Of a stretch of DNA of 64,000 nucleotides, positions 24,686-32,739 are shown one piece after another. The stretch comes from Segatella copri. Lineage in GTDB: Bacteria; Bacteroidota; Bacteroidia; Bacteroidales; Bacteroidaceae. Made by a program: the position numbers and the translations under genes. The notes under the pieces were generated by a model. That model was not told the origin of the DNA, made no database searches, and was given only the letters and a program-made list of their open reading frames with translations. Within the stretch, counting starts at the first letter, position 1. Each line of letters begins with the position of its first letter. The DNA lies in the NCBI RefSeq assembly GCF_026015295.1, contig NZ_JAPDUW010000001.1, positions 3,514,501-3,578,500 on the forward strand, read 5' to 3'.

Positions 24686-25846
24686 ATGGCTGAATCCAAT
24701 TTCGTAGACTACGTAAAGATACAATGCCGCTCTGGTAAGGGTGGCAAGGGCTCCATGCACCTGCGCCACGTAAAGTACCAGCCTAACGGCGGTCCTGACG
24801 GTGGCGACGGCGGACGTGGAGGAAGCATCTATCTCCGCGGCAACCATAACTACTGGACGTTGCTGCACCTCAAGTATCAGCGCCACTTCTTCGCCGAGCA
24901 TGGTGGAAATGGTGGCCGTGATAAGTGTCATGGAACCGATGGCAAGGATATTTATATCGATGTGCCTTGCGGTACCGTGGTATATAATGCCGAAACAGGC
25001 AAGTTTGTATGCGATGTGGCTTATGACGGGCAGGAAGTTCTGCTCCTCAAGGGCGGTCGTGGTGGATTGGGCAACTTCCAGTTCCGTACCTCTACCAACC
25101 AGGCTCCTCGCTATGCACAGCCGGGTGAACCTATGCAGGAGATGACCATCATCATGGAGCTTAAGCTCCTTGCCGATGTAGGTCTGGTAGGTTTCCCTAA
25201 TGCCGGTAAGTCAACTTTGCTGAGTGCCGTATCAAGTGCCCGTCCTAAGATTGCAAACTATCCGTTTACTACGCTCGAACCATCGCTGGGTATCGTAGAT
25301 TATCGCGATCACCAGAGTTTTGTCATGGCTGATATTCCTGGCATCATCGAGGGCGCGAGCGAAGGAAAAGGTTTGGGCTTGCGATTCCTCCGTCATATTG
25401 AGCGCAACTCTCTGCTGCTCTTCATGGTTCCGGGCGATACTGACGACATCAAGAAAGAATATGAAGTATTGCTGGGCGAACTGAAGAACTTCAATCCAGA
25501 GATGCTCGACAAGCATCGCGTGCTGGCTATCACCAAGTGCGATCTGCTCGACGAAGAACTGATTGAAATGCTCAAGGAAACTTTGCCTACCGATCTTCCG
25601 GTGGTCTTCATCTCGTCTGTTACCGGACAGGGTATCCAGGAACTGAAGGACGTGCTCTGGAAGGAACTCAATTCTGAGAGCAACAAGCTTCAGGAGATTA
25701 CTGCCGAAGATACGCTTGTTCACCGTGACAAGGATATGTCTCGCTTCCAGCAGGAACTGGCTGCAGAGGGCGAGGATGTAGTAGAATATATTGATGAGGA
25801 TGAAATCGAGGATGTTGACGACCTCGATGATTTCGAATACGAATAA
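24686..25846 (+). CDS. obgE: GTPase ObgE/CgtA, ribosome assembly
   Basis: 386 aa. The glycine-rich Obg fold (about 1-160: [26 protein letters not shown]) is followed by the G domain: G1 [10 protein letters not shown]3 [10 protein letters not shown]4 T-K-C-D. The C-terminal 60 residues are acidic ([10 protein letters not shown]). Obg binds the 50S subunit and is essential in most bacteria. pgeF starts 5 nt after its stop, so the two form an operon. Confidence 0.95.
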   Translation: MAESNFVDYVKIQCRSGKGGKGSMHLRHVKYQPNGGPDGGDGGRGGSIYLRGNHNYWTLLHLKYQRHFFAEHGGNGGRDKCHGTDGKDIYIDVPCGTVVYNAETGKFVCDVAYDGQEVLLLKGGRGGLGNFQFRTSTNQAPRYAQPGEPMQEMTIIMELKLLADVGLVGFPNAGKSTLLSAVSSARPKIANYPFTTLEPSLGIVDYRDHQSFVMADIPGIIEGASEGKGLGLRFLRHIERNSLLLFMVPGDTDDIKKEYEVLLGELKNFNPEMLDKHRVLAITKCDLLDEELIEMLKETLPTDLPVVFISSVTGQGIQELKDVLWKELNSESNKLQEITAEDTLVHRDKDMSRFQQELAAEGEDVVEYIDEDEIEDVDDLDDFEYE

Positions 25847-25851
25847 ATGTT

Positions 25852-26691
25852 ATGATCAAAGAATATCAGGTAGCTTCTGGTGTCATGGCTTTCTCTACAA
25901 CCCGCAAGGGTGGAGTGAGCCAGGGCAACTATGGCGAATTTAATATCAATGAGTTTTGCGGTGATTTTGCCGAGCATGTTGCAGAGAACCGCAAGCGTCT
26001 TGCCACAGAGTTGGGTATTGATACAGCCCATATCATCATGCCCCATCAGGTACATGGAGTAGAGGTGCGCAATATTGCCGGTGAGTTTCTCACCATGCCT
26101 GAGAATATCCGCAAGATGGTGCTCGAAGGTGTAGATGCCGTGATGACTGACCAGAAAGGTGTATGTATCGGTGTTTCTACTGCCGATTGCATCCCTGTGC
26201 TTCTTTATGATGAGGAGCATCAGGCTGTGGCTGCCATCCATGCCGGCTGGCGTGGTACGCTGGCTCGCATCGTGCATAAAACCATTCAGGAGATGGCGTT
26301 TACCTATCATACCGACCCGAAGAAGTTGAAGGCAGTGATAGGTCCGGGCATTTCGCTCGACCATTTCGAGGTGGGCGATGAGGTTTACGAGGCGTTCGAG
26401 CAGGCAGCTTTCCCTATGGAAGAGATTGCCGAACAGCGTCCTAATGCCGCGTTCTCGGTTGATCCTGCTGAGCGTGAGCGCCTGGCTGCTGAGGGTAATA
26501 TCGTGCAGCCGCTGAAATGGCATCTCAATCTTCCGCTCTGCAACAGACAGATTCTTCTGCATTGTGGAGTGGCCGAAGAGAATATCCAGGATTGTGGCAT
26601 CTGTACCTTTGCCCATAGCGATGAGTACTTCTCTGCCAGAAAGCTGGGTATCGAGAGTGGCAGAATCTATACAGGCATCTTGTTGAAGTAA
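25852..26691 (+). CDS. pgeF: Peptidoglycan editing factor PgeF (Cu-oxidase_4/YfiH family)
   Basis: 279 aa. The metal-binding pattern is complete: M-P-H-Q-V-H-G, S-T-A-D-C-I-P-V, A-A-I-H-A-G-W-R-G-T, and the C-terminal C-G-I-C-T-F-A-H-S-D-E-Y-F-S-A-R. Members remove wrongly incorporated residues from peptidoglycan precursors in E. coli and have purine nucleoside phosphorylase or adenosine deaminase activity in others. The start is 5 nt after obgE, so it is co-translated or cotranscribed. A strong terminator follows. Confidence 0.9.
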   Translation: MIKEYQVASGVMAFSTTRKGGVSQGNYGEFNINEFCGDFAEHVAENRKRLATELGIDTAHIIMPHQVHGVEVRNIAGEFLTMPENIRKMVLEGVDAVMTDQKGVCIGVSTADCIPVLLYDEEHQAVAAIHAGWRGTLARIVHKTIQEMAFTYHTDPKKLKAVIGPGISLDHFEVGDEVYEAFEQAAFPMEEIAEQRPNAAFSVDPAERERLAAEGNIVQPLKWHLNLPLCNRQILLHCGVAEENIQDCGICTFAHSDEYFSARKLGIESGRIYTGILLK

Positions 26692-26730
26692 AAGCCTGGT
26701 AGCAGGTAAGTATCAGATAGTTTTCAAGAT

Positions 26731-26784
26731 AACATCCATTTTTCCTTTTCTGTAAGAACGGAGAGGGAGAAATGGATGTTTTTC
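26731..26784 (+). terminator. Terminator of the obgE-pgeF operon
   Basis: AACATCCATTT (26731-26741) pairs with AAATGGATGTT (26770-26780), with further pairing inside, followed by TTTTTC. Confidence 0.8.
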
Positions 26785-26840
26785 AGTTAATGGTTTATAG
26801 TTTATAGAATATTTTGAAAATCAGAAAGAAAAAGTAAATA

Positions 26841-28043
26841 ATGAAAAGAATGAAAAAAGGATTGCGGCTATTGGCTGTGGCAGGACTCATGGTGTTCTCG
26901 CTGAGCAGCTTTATGCCCGCTAAAAATGTATTCACGGCAGCCGAACAGCAGCAGGTGAGTATTGCAACACCCGGTCTCTTTGCCCAGAGTCAGGCATTTA
27001 ATGTAGACTTTGAGATATTCCGTGCAAAGGAATATTCCTTCCCGCTTCCTGTGGGCAAAGCAACCCTTCTGAACAATCATGTGTTGCGTATCTCTACCTC
27101 TAAAGGCGATGCTGTCAAGGCGATGCTCGAAGGTTATGTGCGACTTTCCAGAAAGTCGGAATCAATGGGTAATGTCATCGTGGTGCGCCACGATTGCGGT
27201 CTGGAAACCGTTTATGCCAACAATGCCGAGAACCTGGTTAAGGTAGGACAGCATGTGGATGCCGGACAGACGATTGCCATTGTAGGCTCTAAGGAGGGTG
27301 AAACTTATTGCGATTTCTCTATCATGGTGAATGGCGGTAGGTTGAATCCGGAAACTTTCATAGAGTTGAAATCGCATAAGTTGCGCCGCCAGACGGTGCA
27401 GTTCCGCAAGCAGGGTGCTCGTGTCATCGCTTCGGTTATCGGTGGCAAGGATTCTTCTGTAGGAAGAAATGCTGAGGCTGACAAGGAGGCATCTGGCAAG
27501 AAAAAGGGTAGAATAGGAGATGGAATGACGCTCGATCCTGATGAGGTTCATGATCCGTTTACCATTACCAATACTTTCGAGCTTGATTTGGAGAAGATAG
27601 AAAAGACAGCCTGGGCTTATCCTTTGCCGGGTGCCAAGGTAATCAGTCCTTATGGTGGCAAGCGCCGCCATTCGGGTGTGGATCTCAAGACGTGCCCGAA
27701 TGATGAGATTGTGGCTGCATTTGACGGTACGGTTGTTGCATCAGGACCCTTCTATGGTTACGGCAACTGCATCCGTATCAGGCATGCTTATGGTTTCGAG
27801 ACGCTCTACAGTCATCAGAGTAGGAACAAGGTGAAGAAGGGCGATAAGGTAAAGGCTGGTCAGGTAATCGGTTTGACGGGCCGCACCGGTAGGGCTACCA
27901 CAGAGCACCTCCATTTCGAGGTTAGCTTTGATGGTAGACGACTGGACCCAGCCATCATTTATGACCACGGCAAGCATCAATTGAAGCCTGTAACCCTTCA
28001 TCTAACGAAGGGCAGGGGCGTAAAGAGTGTAAAGAACCGATAG
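26841..28043 (+). CDS. M23-family murein endopeptidase with a degenerate second M23 domain
   Basis: 400 aa, basic, exported (hydrophobic segment at about 8-25). There are two lysostaphin-like folds. The first (about 95-175: G-N-V-I-V-V-R-H-D-C-G-L-E-T, V-G-Q-H-V-D-A-G-Q-T-I-A) lacks the H-x-x-x-D and H-x-H zinc ligands. The second (about 265-380) is complete, with H-S-G-V-D and H-L-H-F-E. It should cut peptidoglycan cross-links or activate other hydrolases. The inactive copy may regulate it, as in LytM-type activators. An alternative start is ATG 26850. Confidence 0.85.
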   Translation: MKRMKKGLRLLAVAGLMVFSLSSFMPAKNVFTAAEQQQVSIATPGLFAQSQAFNVDFEIFRAKEYSFPLPVGKATLLNNHVLRISTSKGDAVKAMLEGYVRLSRKSESMGNVIVVRHDCGLETVYANNAENLVKVGQHVDAGQTIAIVGSKEGETYCDFSIMVNGGRLNPETFIELKSHKLRRQTVQFRKQGARVIASVIGGKDSSVGRNAEADKEASGKKKGRIGDGMTLDPDEVHDPFTITNTFELDLEKIEKTAWAYPLPGAKVISPYGGKRRHSGVDLKTCPNDEIVAAFDGTVVASGPFYGYGNCIRIRHAYGFETLYSHQSRNKVKKGDKVKAGQVIGLTGRTGRATTEHLHFEVSFDGRRLDPAIIYDHGKHQLKPVTLHLTKGRGVKSVKNR

Positions 28044-28337
28044 CCGTTTTACTCTTCACTCTTCACCTTTCGGCCGGAAACCCCTGTGTTTATCGGCATT
28101 TCGAGGGGTGAAGAGTGTTTGGGCACTCTTCACTACTCTTCACCTGGAATTTGATGACTGTTTAAGAAGAACAGCCCACTGGCGTCTATGTAGCTAGTGG
28201 GCTGTCTTACTTATACCAGTATGCTGTCTTTCGCTTGCCAGTACTCTATTCATGGCTCCCGCTATCAGAAAACAGTTCGCCCGTGCGCTGTTAGCATACA
28301 GCACACGGGCGAAACATGTATTTATGATAGAGAAGTA
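28044..28337. other. Gap with three hairpins, no gene
   Basis: CACTCTTCACC (28057-28067) and GGTGAAGAGTG (28107-28117) form a perfect 11-bp inverted repeat, and CACTCTTCACTACTCTTCACC follows in direct orientation. A 10-bp perfect stem ACAGCCCACT/AGTGGGCTGT lies at 28171-28205, and an imperfect stem CGCCCGTG/CACGGGCG with GCTGT/ACAGC at 28279-28311. The last two lie between convergent genes and are plausible terminators for either side, though T-runs are weak. Confidence 0.65.
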
Positions 28338-28538
28338 TTATTTCTTCTTCTGGGATTTACGATTGGCTCTCTGCTGGCGATACTTTGCCTTCTGACGGGC
28401 AGAGCCACTACCGTGAGCACCCGTTATGTACTTTTTCTTCTTGGCTTTGGTCTTCACCTTGTCGTCGTCATCCTTCTTAGGACCACCGCCGCCTTTGAAG
28501 ACCATACCGCCCATGATAATATCGTCAATGTCACTCAT
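28338..28538 (-). CDS. Small highly basic protein of unknown function
   Basis: 66 aa. It begins M-S-D-I-D-D-I-I-M-G-G-M-V-F, then G-G-G-G-P, an acidic D-D-D-D-K patch, and a Lys/Arg/Gln-rich tail (about 14 basic residues in the last 25). The composition resembles small ribosome- or nucleic-acid-associated proteins, but I do not recognise a family. It starts 21 nt after the AICAR transformylase gene with no promoter between, so it is probably cotranscribed. Confidence 0.6.
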   Translation of the reverse strand: MSDIDDIIMGGMVFKGGGGPKKDDDDKVKTKAKKKKYITGAHGSGSARQKAKYRQQRANRKSQKKK

Positions 28539-28559
28539 ATACCTTAATTATATAATAAA

Positions 28560-29744
28560 TTAGTGATGGAAGAGGCGAACGTGAGTAAACGCCATAGCGA
28601 TGCCGTACTTGTCGCAGGTATCAATAACATGATCGTCACGGATACTACCGCCTGCTTCTGCTATGTATTCAACACCACTCTTGTGAGCACGCTCAATATT
28701 GTCGCCGAATGGGAAGAAAGCATCACTACCTAATGATACACCCTTGTTCTGTGCAATCCAAGCCTTCTTCTCCTCGCGGGTCAATGGCTCAGGCTTCTCA
28801 GTAAAGAACTGCTCCCAAACGCCGTCCTGCAATACATCCTCCCACTCATCAGAGATGTAGACATTGATGGTATTGTCGCGGTCGGCACGACGGATCTTCT
28901 CCTTGAAAGGCAGGTTCATCACCTTAGGACACTGGCGCAACCACCACTCATCAGCCTTAGAACCAGCCAGACGGGTACAGTGGATACGGCTCTGCTGGCC
29001 GGCACCGATACCGATAGCCTGACCATCCTTTACGTAGCATACAGAGTTACTCTGAGTATACTTCAGGGTGATGAGCGAGATAATCAGATCGCGCTTAGCC
29101 TCAGGAGTGAAAGTCTTGTTCTTGGTAGGAACATCCTCGAAGAGAGCAGGATCATCAAGCTTCACCTCGTTGCGTCCCTGTTCGAAGGTAACACCGAACA
29201 CCTGCTTGTGCTCGATAGGAGCTGGCACATAGTCAGGATCAATCTTGATAACGCAGTAGGTACCCTTGCGCTTTTCCTTCAGAATCTCAATAGCCTCAGG
29301 AGTATAGCCTGGAGCAATGACACCATCGCTCACCTCACGCTTGATGAGGAGGGCTGTAGCCTCGTCGCATACATCGCTCAGCGCAACAAAGTCGCCATAA
29401 GAGCACATGCGGTCAGCGCCACGGGCACGAGCATAGGCACAAGCCAATGGAGAGAGCTCAAACTTGACATCATCAACGAAGTAAATCTTCTTCAATGTGT
29501 CGCTCAGAGGCAAGCCGATAGCTGCACCGGCAGGAGAAACGTGTTTGAAACTAGCGGCAGCAGGCATTCCTGTAGCAGCCTTGAGCTCCTTGACCAATTG
29601 CCAGGAATTGAAGGCATCCAGGAAGTTGATGTAGCCAGGACGGCCGTTGATCACTTCGATAGGAAGCTCCCTTCCGTCATCCATATAGATGCGAGAAGGT
29701 TTCTGATTTGGATTACATCCGTACTTAAGTGCTAATTCTTTCAT
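28560..29744 (-). CDS. Stand-alone AICAR transformylase (PurH C-terminal-type)
   Basis: 394 aa. It corresponds to the formyltransferase domain of bifunctional PurH and lacks the IMP cyclohydrolase domain. Key stretches: L-K-Y-G-C-N-P-N-Q-K-P, S-F-K-H-V-S-P-A-G-A-A (the catalytic K-H), T-Q-S-N-S-V-C-Y, G-I-G-A-G-Q-Q-S-R-I-H-C-T-R-L-A, S-D-A-F-F-P-F-G-D-N and E-A-G-G-S-I-R-D-D. It should transfer a formyl group from 10-formyl-THF to AICAR. Whether it is biosynthetic or a second paralogue depends on a separate purH elsewhere. The -7 box TAACTTTG lies at 29775-29782. Confidence 0.88.
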   Translation of the reverse strand: MKELALKYGCNPNQKPSRIYMDDGRELPIEVINGRPGYINFLDAFNSWQLVKELKAATGMPAAASFKHVSPAGAAIGLPLSDTLKKIYFVDDVKFELSPLACAYARARGADRMCSYGDFVALSDVCDEATALLIKREVSDGVIAPGYTPEAIEILKEKRKGTYCVIKIDPDYVPAPIEHKQVFGVTFEQGRNEVKLDDPALFEDVPTKNKTFTPEAKRDLIISLITLKYTQSNSVCYVKDGQAIGIGAGQQSRIHCTRLAGSKADEWWLRQCPKVMNLPFKEKIRRADRDNTINVYISDEWEDVLQDGVWEQFFTEKPEPLTREEKKAWIAQNKGVSLGSDAFFPFGDNIERAHKSGVEYIAEAGGSIRDDHVIDTCDKYGIAMAFTHVRLFHH

Positions 29745-29774
29745 CTTCTAAGAAATGTATTTTGGAATTTGGCG

Positions 29775-29782
29775 CAAAGTTA
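29775..29782 (-). promoter_or_regulatory. -7 element of the AICAR transformylase operon
   Basis: TAACTTTG on the minus strand followed by CGCC, 31 nt before the start codon. No clear TTTG at the -33 position. Confidence 0.6.
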
Positions 29783-29918
29783 CAAAAAATGATTGAGATA
29801 TTGGACTTCTGTTTCGTAAAAAGCCCTAAAAAACAGCATTTTTATGATATAAAGCATTTTTTTTACCCCAAAACATAAAAAAGTCGGGAAAAATGTACTC
29901 TGTTTCATTCTTTTTCAG

Positions 29919-29926
29919 TACTTTTG
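29919..29926 (+). promoter_or_regulatory. -7 element for the 74-aa protein gene
   Basis: TACTTTTG followed by CTCC, 31 nt before ATG 29957. It lies inside the longer frame beginning near 29924, which fixes the downstream start. Confidence 0.6.
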
Positions 29927-29956
29927 CTCCCAGTTAGTAAATATGAGAGGATTGTT

Positions 29957-30181
29957 ATGAAACAGGATTTGAAAGTCCTTGCTGAACACATAGAAAAGAA
30001 GGTTGGCAAGGCTCATGTTTTCCACAAAATGTGGGATGTTTTGAAAGGGAAGGAGAAGCCTTCCCGCCAGACTTTGGACAAGCTGGCGCTGCTTGCCGGA
30101 TTCCAGAGTTGGGATGATTTCCAAGGTGCTTTACACGGCACGGAGGATGGGCTCGTGAATTATGATGCGGGCGAAAAATAA
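29957..30181 (+). CDS. Small protein with a possible helix-turn-helix, unknown function
   Basis: 74 aa from ATG 29957, chosen because of the -7 box at 29919-29926. The body is helical: L-K-V-L-A-E-H-I-E-K-K-V-G, then S-R-Q-T-L-D-K-L-A-L-L-A-G-F-Q-S-W-D-D-F-Q. That stretch looks like an XRE-type recognition helix followed by the W-x-x-F motif seen in small Bacteroidota regulators. It could be a DNA-binding protein. No partner gene is adjacent. A bidirectional terminator follows. Confidence 0.6.
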   Translation: MKQDLKVLAEHIEKKVGKAHVFHKMWDVLKGKEKPSRQTLDKLALLAGFQSWDDFQGALHGTEDGLVNYDAGEK

Positions 30182-30271
30182 AAGAATGGAGCATGGTTGG
30201 TTTAGTAGGCAGCCATGATTTATTGAATCGTAAAGAATAGTTGTTTTTCGGTATAAGATTGTAGATATAAA

Positions 30272-30308
30272 AAAGGGAATCCGGTCGTGAGACTGGATTC
30301 CCTTTATT
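30272..30308. terminator. Bidirectional terminator between the 74-aa gene and rplS
   Basis: A perfect 13-bp core stem (AAAGGGAATCCGG-type arms, GTGA loop) has T-runs on both exits. It lies between convergent genes. Confidence 0.85.
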
Positions 30309-30335
30309 TTTTCTGATTAGGTCTCCTAAGAAAAA

Positions 30336-30701
30336 TTATTCTGCACCCTTAGTTACAGTCTTCTTCTCAGCGATACGAGCCTTCTTACCAGTAAGCTTAC
30401 GCAAGTAATACAACTTAGCGCGACGAACCTTACCACGCTTGTTCACCTCGATAGAATCGATAGCTGGTGACTCGATAGGGAAGATACGCTCAACACCTAC
30501 AGTACCAGACATCTTGCGAACTGTAAAACGCTTCTTGTCACCATGACCAGAGATCTTGATAACAACACCACGATAGAGCTGGATACGCTCCTTAGTACCC
30601 TCGACGATTTTGTAAGCGACTGTGATAGTATCACCTGCCTTGAACTCAGGGAACTTCTTGCCGGTTGCAAATGCTTCTTCAGCAACTTTAATCAAATCCA
30701 T
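30336..30701 (-). CDS. rplS: 50S ribosomal protein L19
   Basis: 121 aa from the start M-D-L-I-K-V-A-E-E. The longer frame (to 30842) is rejected because the promoter lies inside it (30800-30831). Typical L19 sequence: [45 protein letters not shown]. It lies at the 30S-50S interface. Codon use is that of a highly expressed gene. Monocistronic. Confidence 0.96.
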   Translation of the reverse strand: MDLIKVAEEAFATGKKFPEFKAGDTITVAYKIVEGTKERIQLYRGVVIKISGHGDKKRFTVRKMSGTVGVERIFPIESPAIDSIEVNKRGKVRRAKLYYLRKLTGKKARIAEKKTVTKGAE

Positions 30702-30799
30702 TTTTTGTATAAAATTAAAAATTGTTTGTCGTTCCAACGCAACATGGACTTGGACAACACTTCTGCCCAGACAACAGCGGTTACGCCGAAAAGCGGGTG

Positions 30800-30831
30800 C
30801 AAAGTTACTACTTTTTCTTGTATCTCGCAAA
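30800..30831 (-). promoter_or_regulatory. Promoter of rplS
   Basis: On the minus strand: TTTG (30828-30831), 20-nt spacer, TAACTTTG (30800-30807). A perfect consensus match. Leader about 90 nt. Confidence 0.85.
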
Positions 30832-30932
30832 TTTTCAGACACTTTCTTTCTTTTTTCTCGCAGATTTAACTATTTTTCTTTCTGGTCAGCGTCTTTTCCC
30901 ACAGATTTCACGGATTTCACAGATTTATTTTG

Positions 30933-30940
30933 TATTTTTG
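30933..30940 (+). promoter_or_regulatory. -7 element of the 5'-nucleotidase pair, with ATTTCAC repeats upstream
   Basis: TATTTTTG followed by CACTCC, 30 nt before ATG 30970. Just upstream (30900-30926) a short direct repeat, ACAGATTTCAC then GGATTTCAC then AGATTT, occupies the -33 region. No TTTG box is present. Confidence 0.55.
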
Positions 30941-30969
30941 CACTCCAAAACATTAAGATAACAATAAAT

Positions 30970-31746
30970 ATGAAGAAAAAGAATGGTATGAAGGTGGCAC
31001 TTGCATCAACGGTGATGCTGCTGATGACAAGTCCGGCTTTCGCCCAGAAATACAAGGTGGCGAAGGTGGAGAGAACCCGAATATTGGTTGATCAGAAATG
31101 GGATGCACAGCCTGATGCTGAGGCTGCCAGGTTTATCGCTCCTTATAAGAGTAAGGTAGACAGTATCATGGGCCCTGTTGTAGGTCATATTGCTCATGAT
31201 ATGACCCGTCACCGTCCGGAGAGCGAACTCAGTAACTTGCTCTGTGACATTCTGGTATGGGGTGGCAAGCAGTTTGAAGAACAGCCTGTTTTCGCTGTTT
31301 ACAATATGGGTGGCATCCGTTCTAATCTTGCCAAGGGAAAGGTTACTATAGGCGATGTGAACGATATGGCTCCTTTCGAGAACAAAATCTGTTTCCTGAC
31401 CCTGAAGGGCGATAAGGTTCTGGAACTCTTCCAGCAGATAGCTCATCGTGGCGGCGAAGGCTTGAGCCATGCTGTAAGAATGGTCATCACCAAGGATGGC
31501 AAGCTGAAGAGCGTTACGCTGAACGGTGAACCTGTTGATCCGGAGAAGAGTTACCGCGTTGCAACCCTCGATTATCTTGCCGAAGGTAATGACCAGCTCG
31601 TAGCCTTCAAGAGCGGAACCGATGTCTTTGCTCCTAAGCAGAAAGAGAACAATGTGCGCTACATCATCATGAATTATTTCCGTGAGATGCAGGCACAGGG
31701 CAAGGAGGTGAAATCTAAGATTGAAGGCCGCTGCGTGGTAGAATAG
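30970..31746 (+). CDS. 5'-nucleotidase C-terminal domain protein
   Basis: 258 aa from ATG 30970. The longer frame is excluded by the promoter. Signal peptide 1-25 (S-P-A-F-A-Q). The rest is the substrate-binding C-terminal domain of UshA-type 5'-nucleotidases: S-E-L-S-N-L-L-C-D-I-L, V-Y-N-M-G-G-I-R-S-N-L, F-E-N-K-I-C-F-L-T-L-K-G, Y-R-V-A-T-L-D-Y-L-A-E-G. It has no metal-binding domain. The metallophosphatase half is encoded by the next gene, 26 nt downstream. The two probably form a periplasmic nucleotidase. Confidence 0.88.
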   Translation: MKKKNGMKVALASTVMLLMTSPAFAQKYKVAKVERTRILVDQKWDAQPDAEAARFIAPYKSKVDSIMGPVVGHIAHDMTRHRPESELSNLLCDILVWGGKQFEEQPVFAVYNMGGIRSNLAKGKVTIGDVNDMAPFENKICFLTLKGDKVLELFQQIAHRGGEGLSHAVRMVITKDGKLKSVTLNGEPVDPEKSYRVATLDYLAEGNDQLVAFKSGTDVFAPKQKENNVRYIIMNYFREMQAQGKEVKSKIEGRCVVE

Positions 31747-31772
31747 TTAATAGTTTATAGTTGATAATTCTG

Positions 31773-32651
31773 ATGAAACATACATTATTATATATAGGTC
31801 TGGCTCTGGCATCCTTCATGATGCAGCCGGCAGCCGTTCAGGCTAAAGCTAAGAAAGAGGCAAAGGTGGTAAAGCAACTCGTAGTGCTCCATACCAACGA
31901 TACGCATTCATGCGTAATGCCCATCAATCCGAATCTCGCAGATACCGCAACAGCAAATCGTGGCGGTTTCCTCCGTAGAGTGGCGATGATCAGTCAGGAA
32001 CGTAAGGCGAATCCCGACTTGCTGCTCTTTGACAGTGGCGATTTCTCACAGGGTTCACCTTATTACTCTCTCTTCAAGGGAGATGTGGAAGTTGGACTGA
32101 TGAACGAGATGAAATATGATGCTGCTACCATCGGCAACCATGAGTTTGATTTCGGAATAGACAACATGGTGCGCATCTTCAAGATGGCGAAGTTTCCTAT
32201 CGTCTGCTCCAACTATGATTTCACCGGTACCGAACTGGCAGATGTCGTAAAGCCTTATACCATTATCAGGCGTAAGGGACTGAAGATTGGCGTTTTCGGC
32301 TTGTGTCCGGAACTTGCCGGCTTGGTAATCGAAGCCAACTATGGCTGCATCAAGTATCTCGATCCTATCGCCAAGGCAAAGGAAATGACAGAGATATTGA
32401 AGAAGAAAGAGAAGTGTGATGTCATCATCTGTATCTCCCACCTGGGCTGGAAGATAGATGGCATCGACGATTCTGAGGTAGCCCCAGCCACCCGTGACAT
32501 CGACCTGATACTGGGCGGTCATAGCCATACCTACTTCAAGCAGTTGGAGTATCTGAATAACCTCGATGGCAAACCAGTGCCAGTCGACCAGAACGGCAAG
32601 AGCGCCATCTGGGTCGGAAAAATGACATTGGATATTGTGAAGAATAAATAA
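31773..32651 (+). CDS. Metallophosphatase half of a split 5'-nucleotidase
   Basis: 292 aa from ATG 31773. Signal peptide (A-V-Q-A). It carries all N-terminal metal-site motifs of UshA-type enzymes: L-H-T-N-D-T-H-S, D-S-G-D-F-S-Q-G, T-I-G-N-H-E-F-D-F-G, C-I-S-H-L-G, and G-G-H-S-H-T-Y-F. It ends where the linker to the C-terminal domain would begin. It is cotranscribed behind the gene for that domain, the reverse of the order in the fused enzyme. Likely releases phosphate from nucleotides in the periplasm. Confidence 0.88.
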   Translation: MKHTLLYIGLALASFMMQPAAVQAKAKKEAKVVKQLVVLHTNDTHSCVMPINPNLADTATANRGGFLRRVAMISQERKANPDLLLFDSGDFSQGSPYYSLFKGDVEVGLMNEMKYDAATIGNHEFDFGIDNMVRIFKMAKFPIVCSNYDFTGTELADVVKPYTIIRRKGLKIGVFGLCPELAGLVIEANYGCIKYLDPIAKAKEMTEILKKKEKCDVIICISHLGWKIDGIDDSEVAPATRDIDLILGGHSHTYFKQLEYLNNLDGKPVPVDQNGKSAIWVGKMTLDIVKNK

Positions 32652-32657
32652 AAGAAG

Positions 32658-32700
32658 AAGGTTGATACCGGGCAAAATGCGAGGTATCAACCTTTTCTTT
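32658..32700. terminator. Bidirectional terminator between the nucleotidase pair and GH43
   Basis: AAGGTTGATACC (32658-32669) and GGTATCAACCTT (32683-32694) form a perfect 12-bp stem with a T-rich exit on the plus strand and A-rich on the other. Convergent genes on each side. Confidence 0.85.
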
Positions 32701-32739
32701 TATTATCTATTCCTAAAACGTTAATCTTTTCTCAAATCC

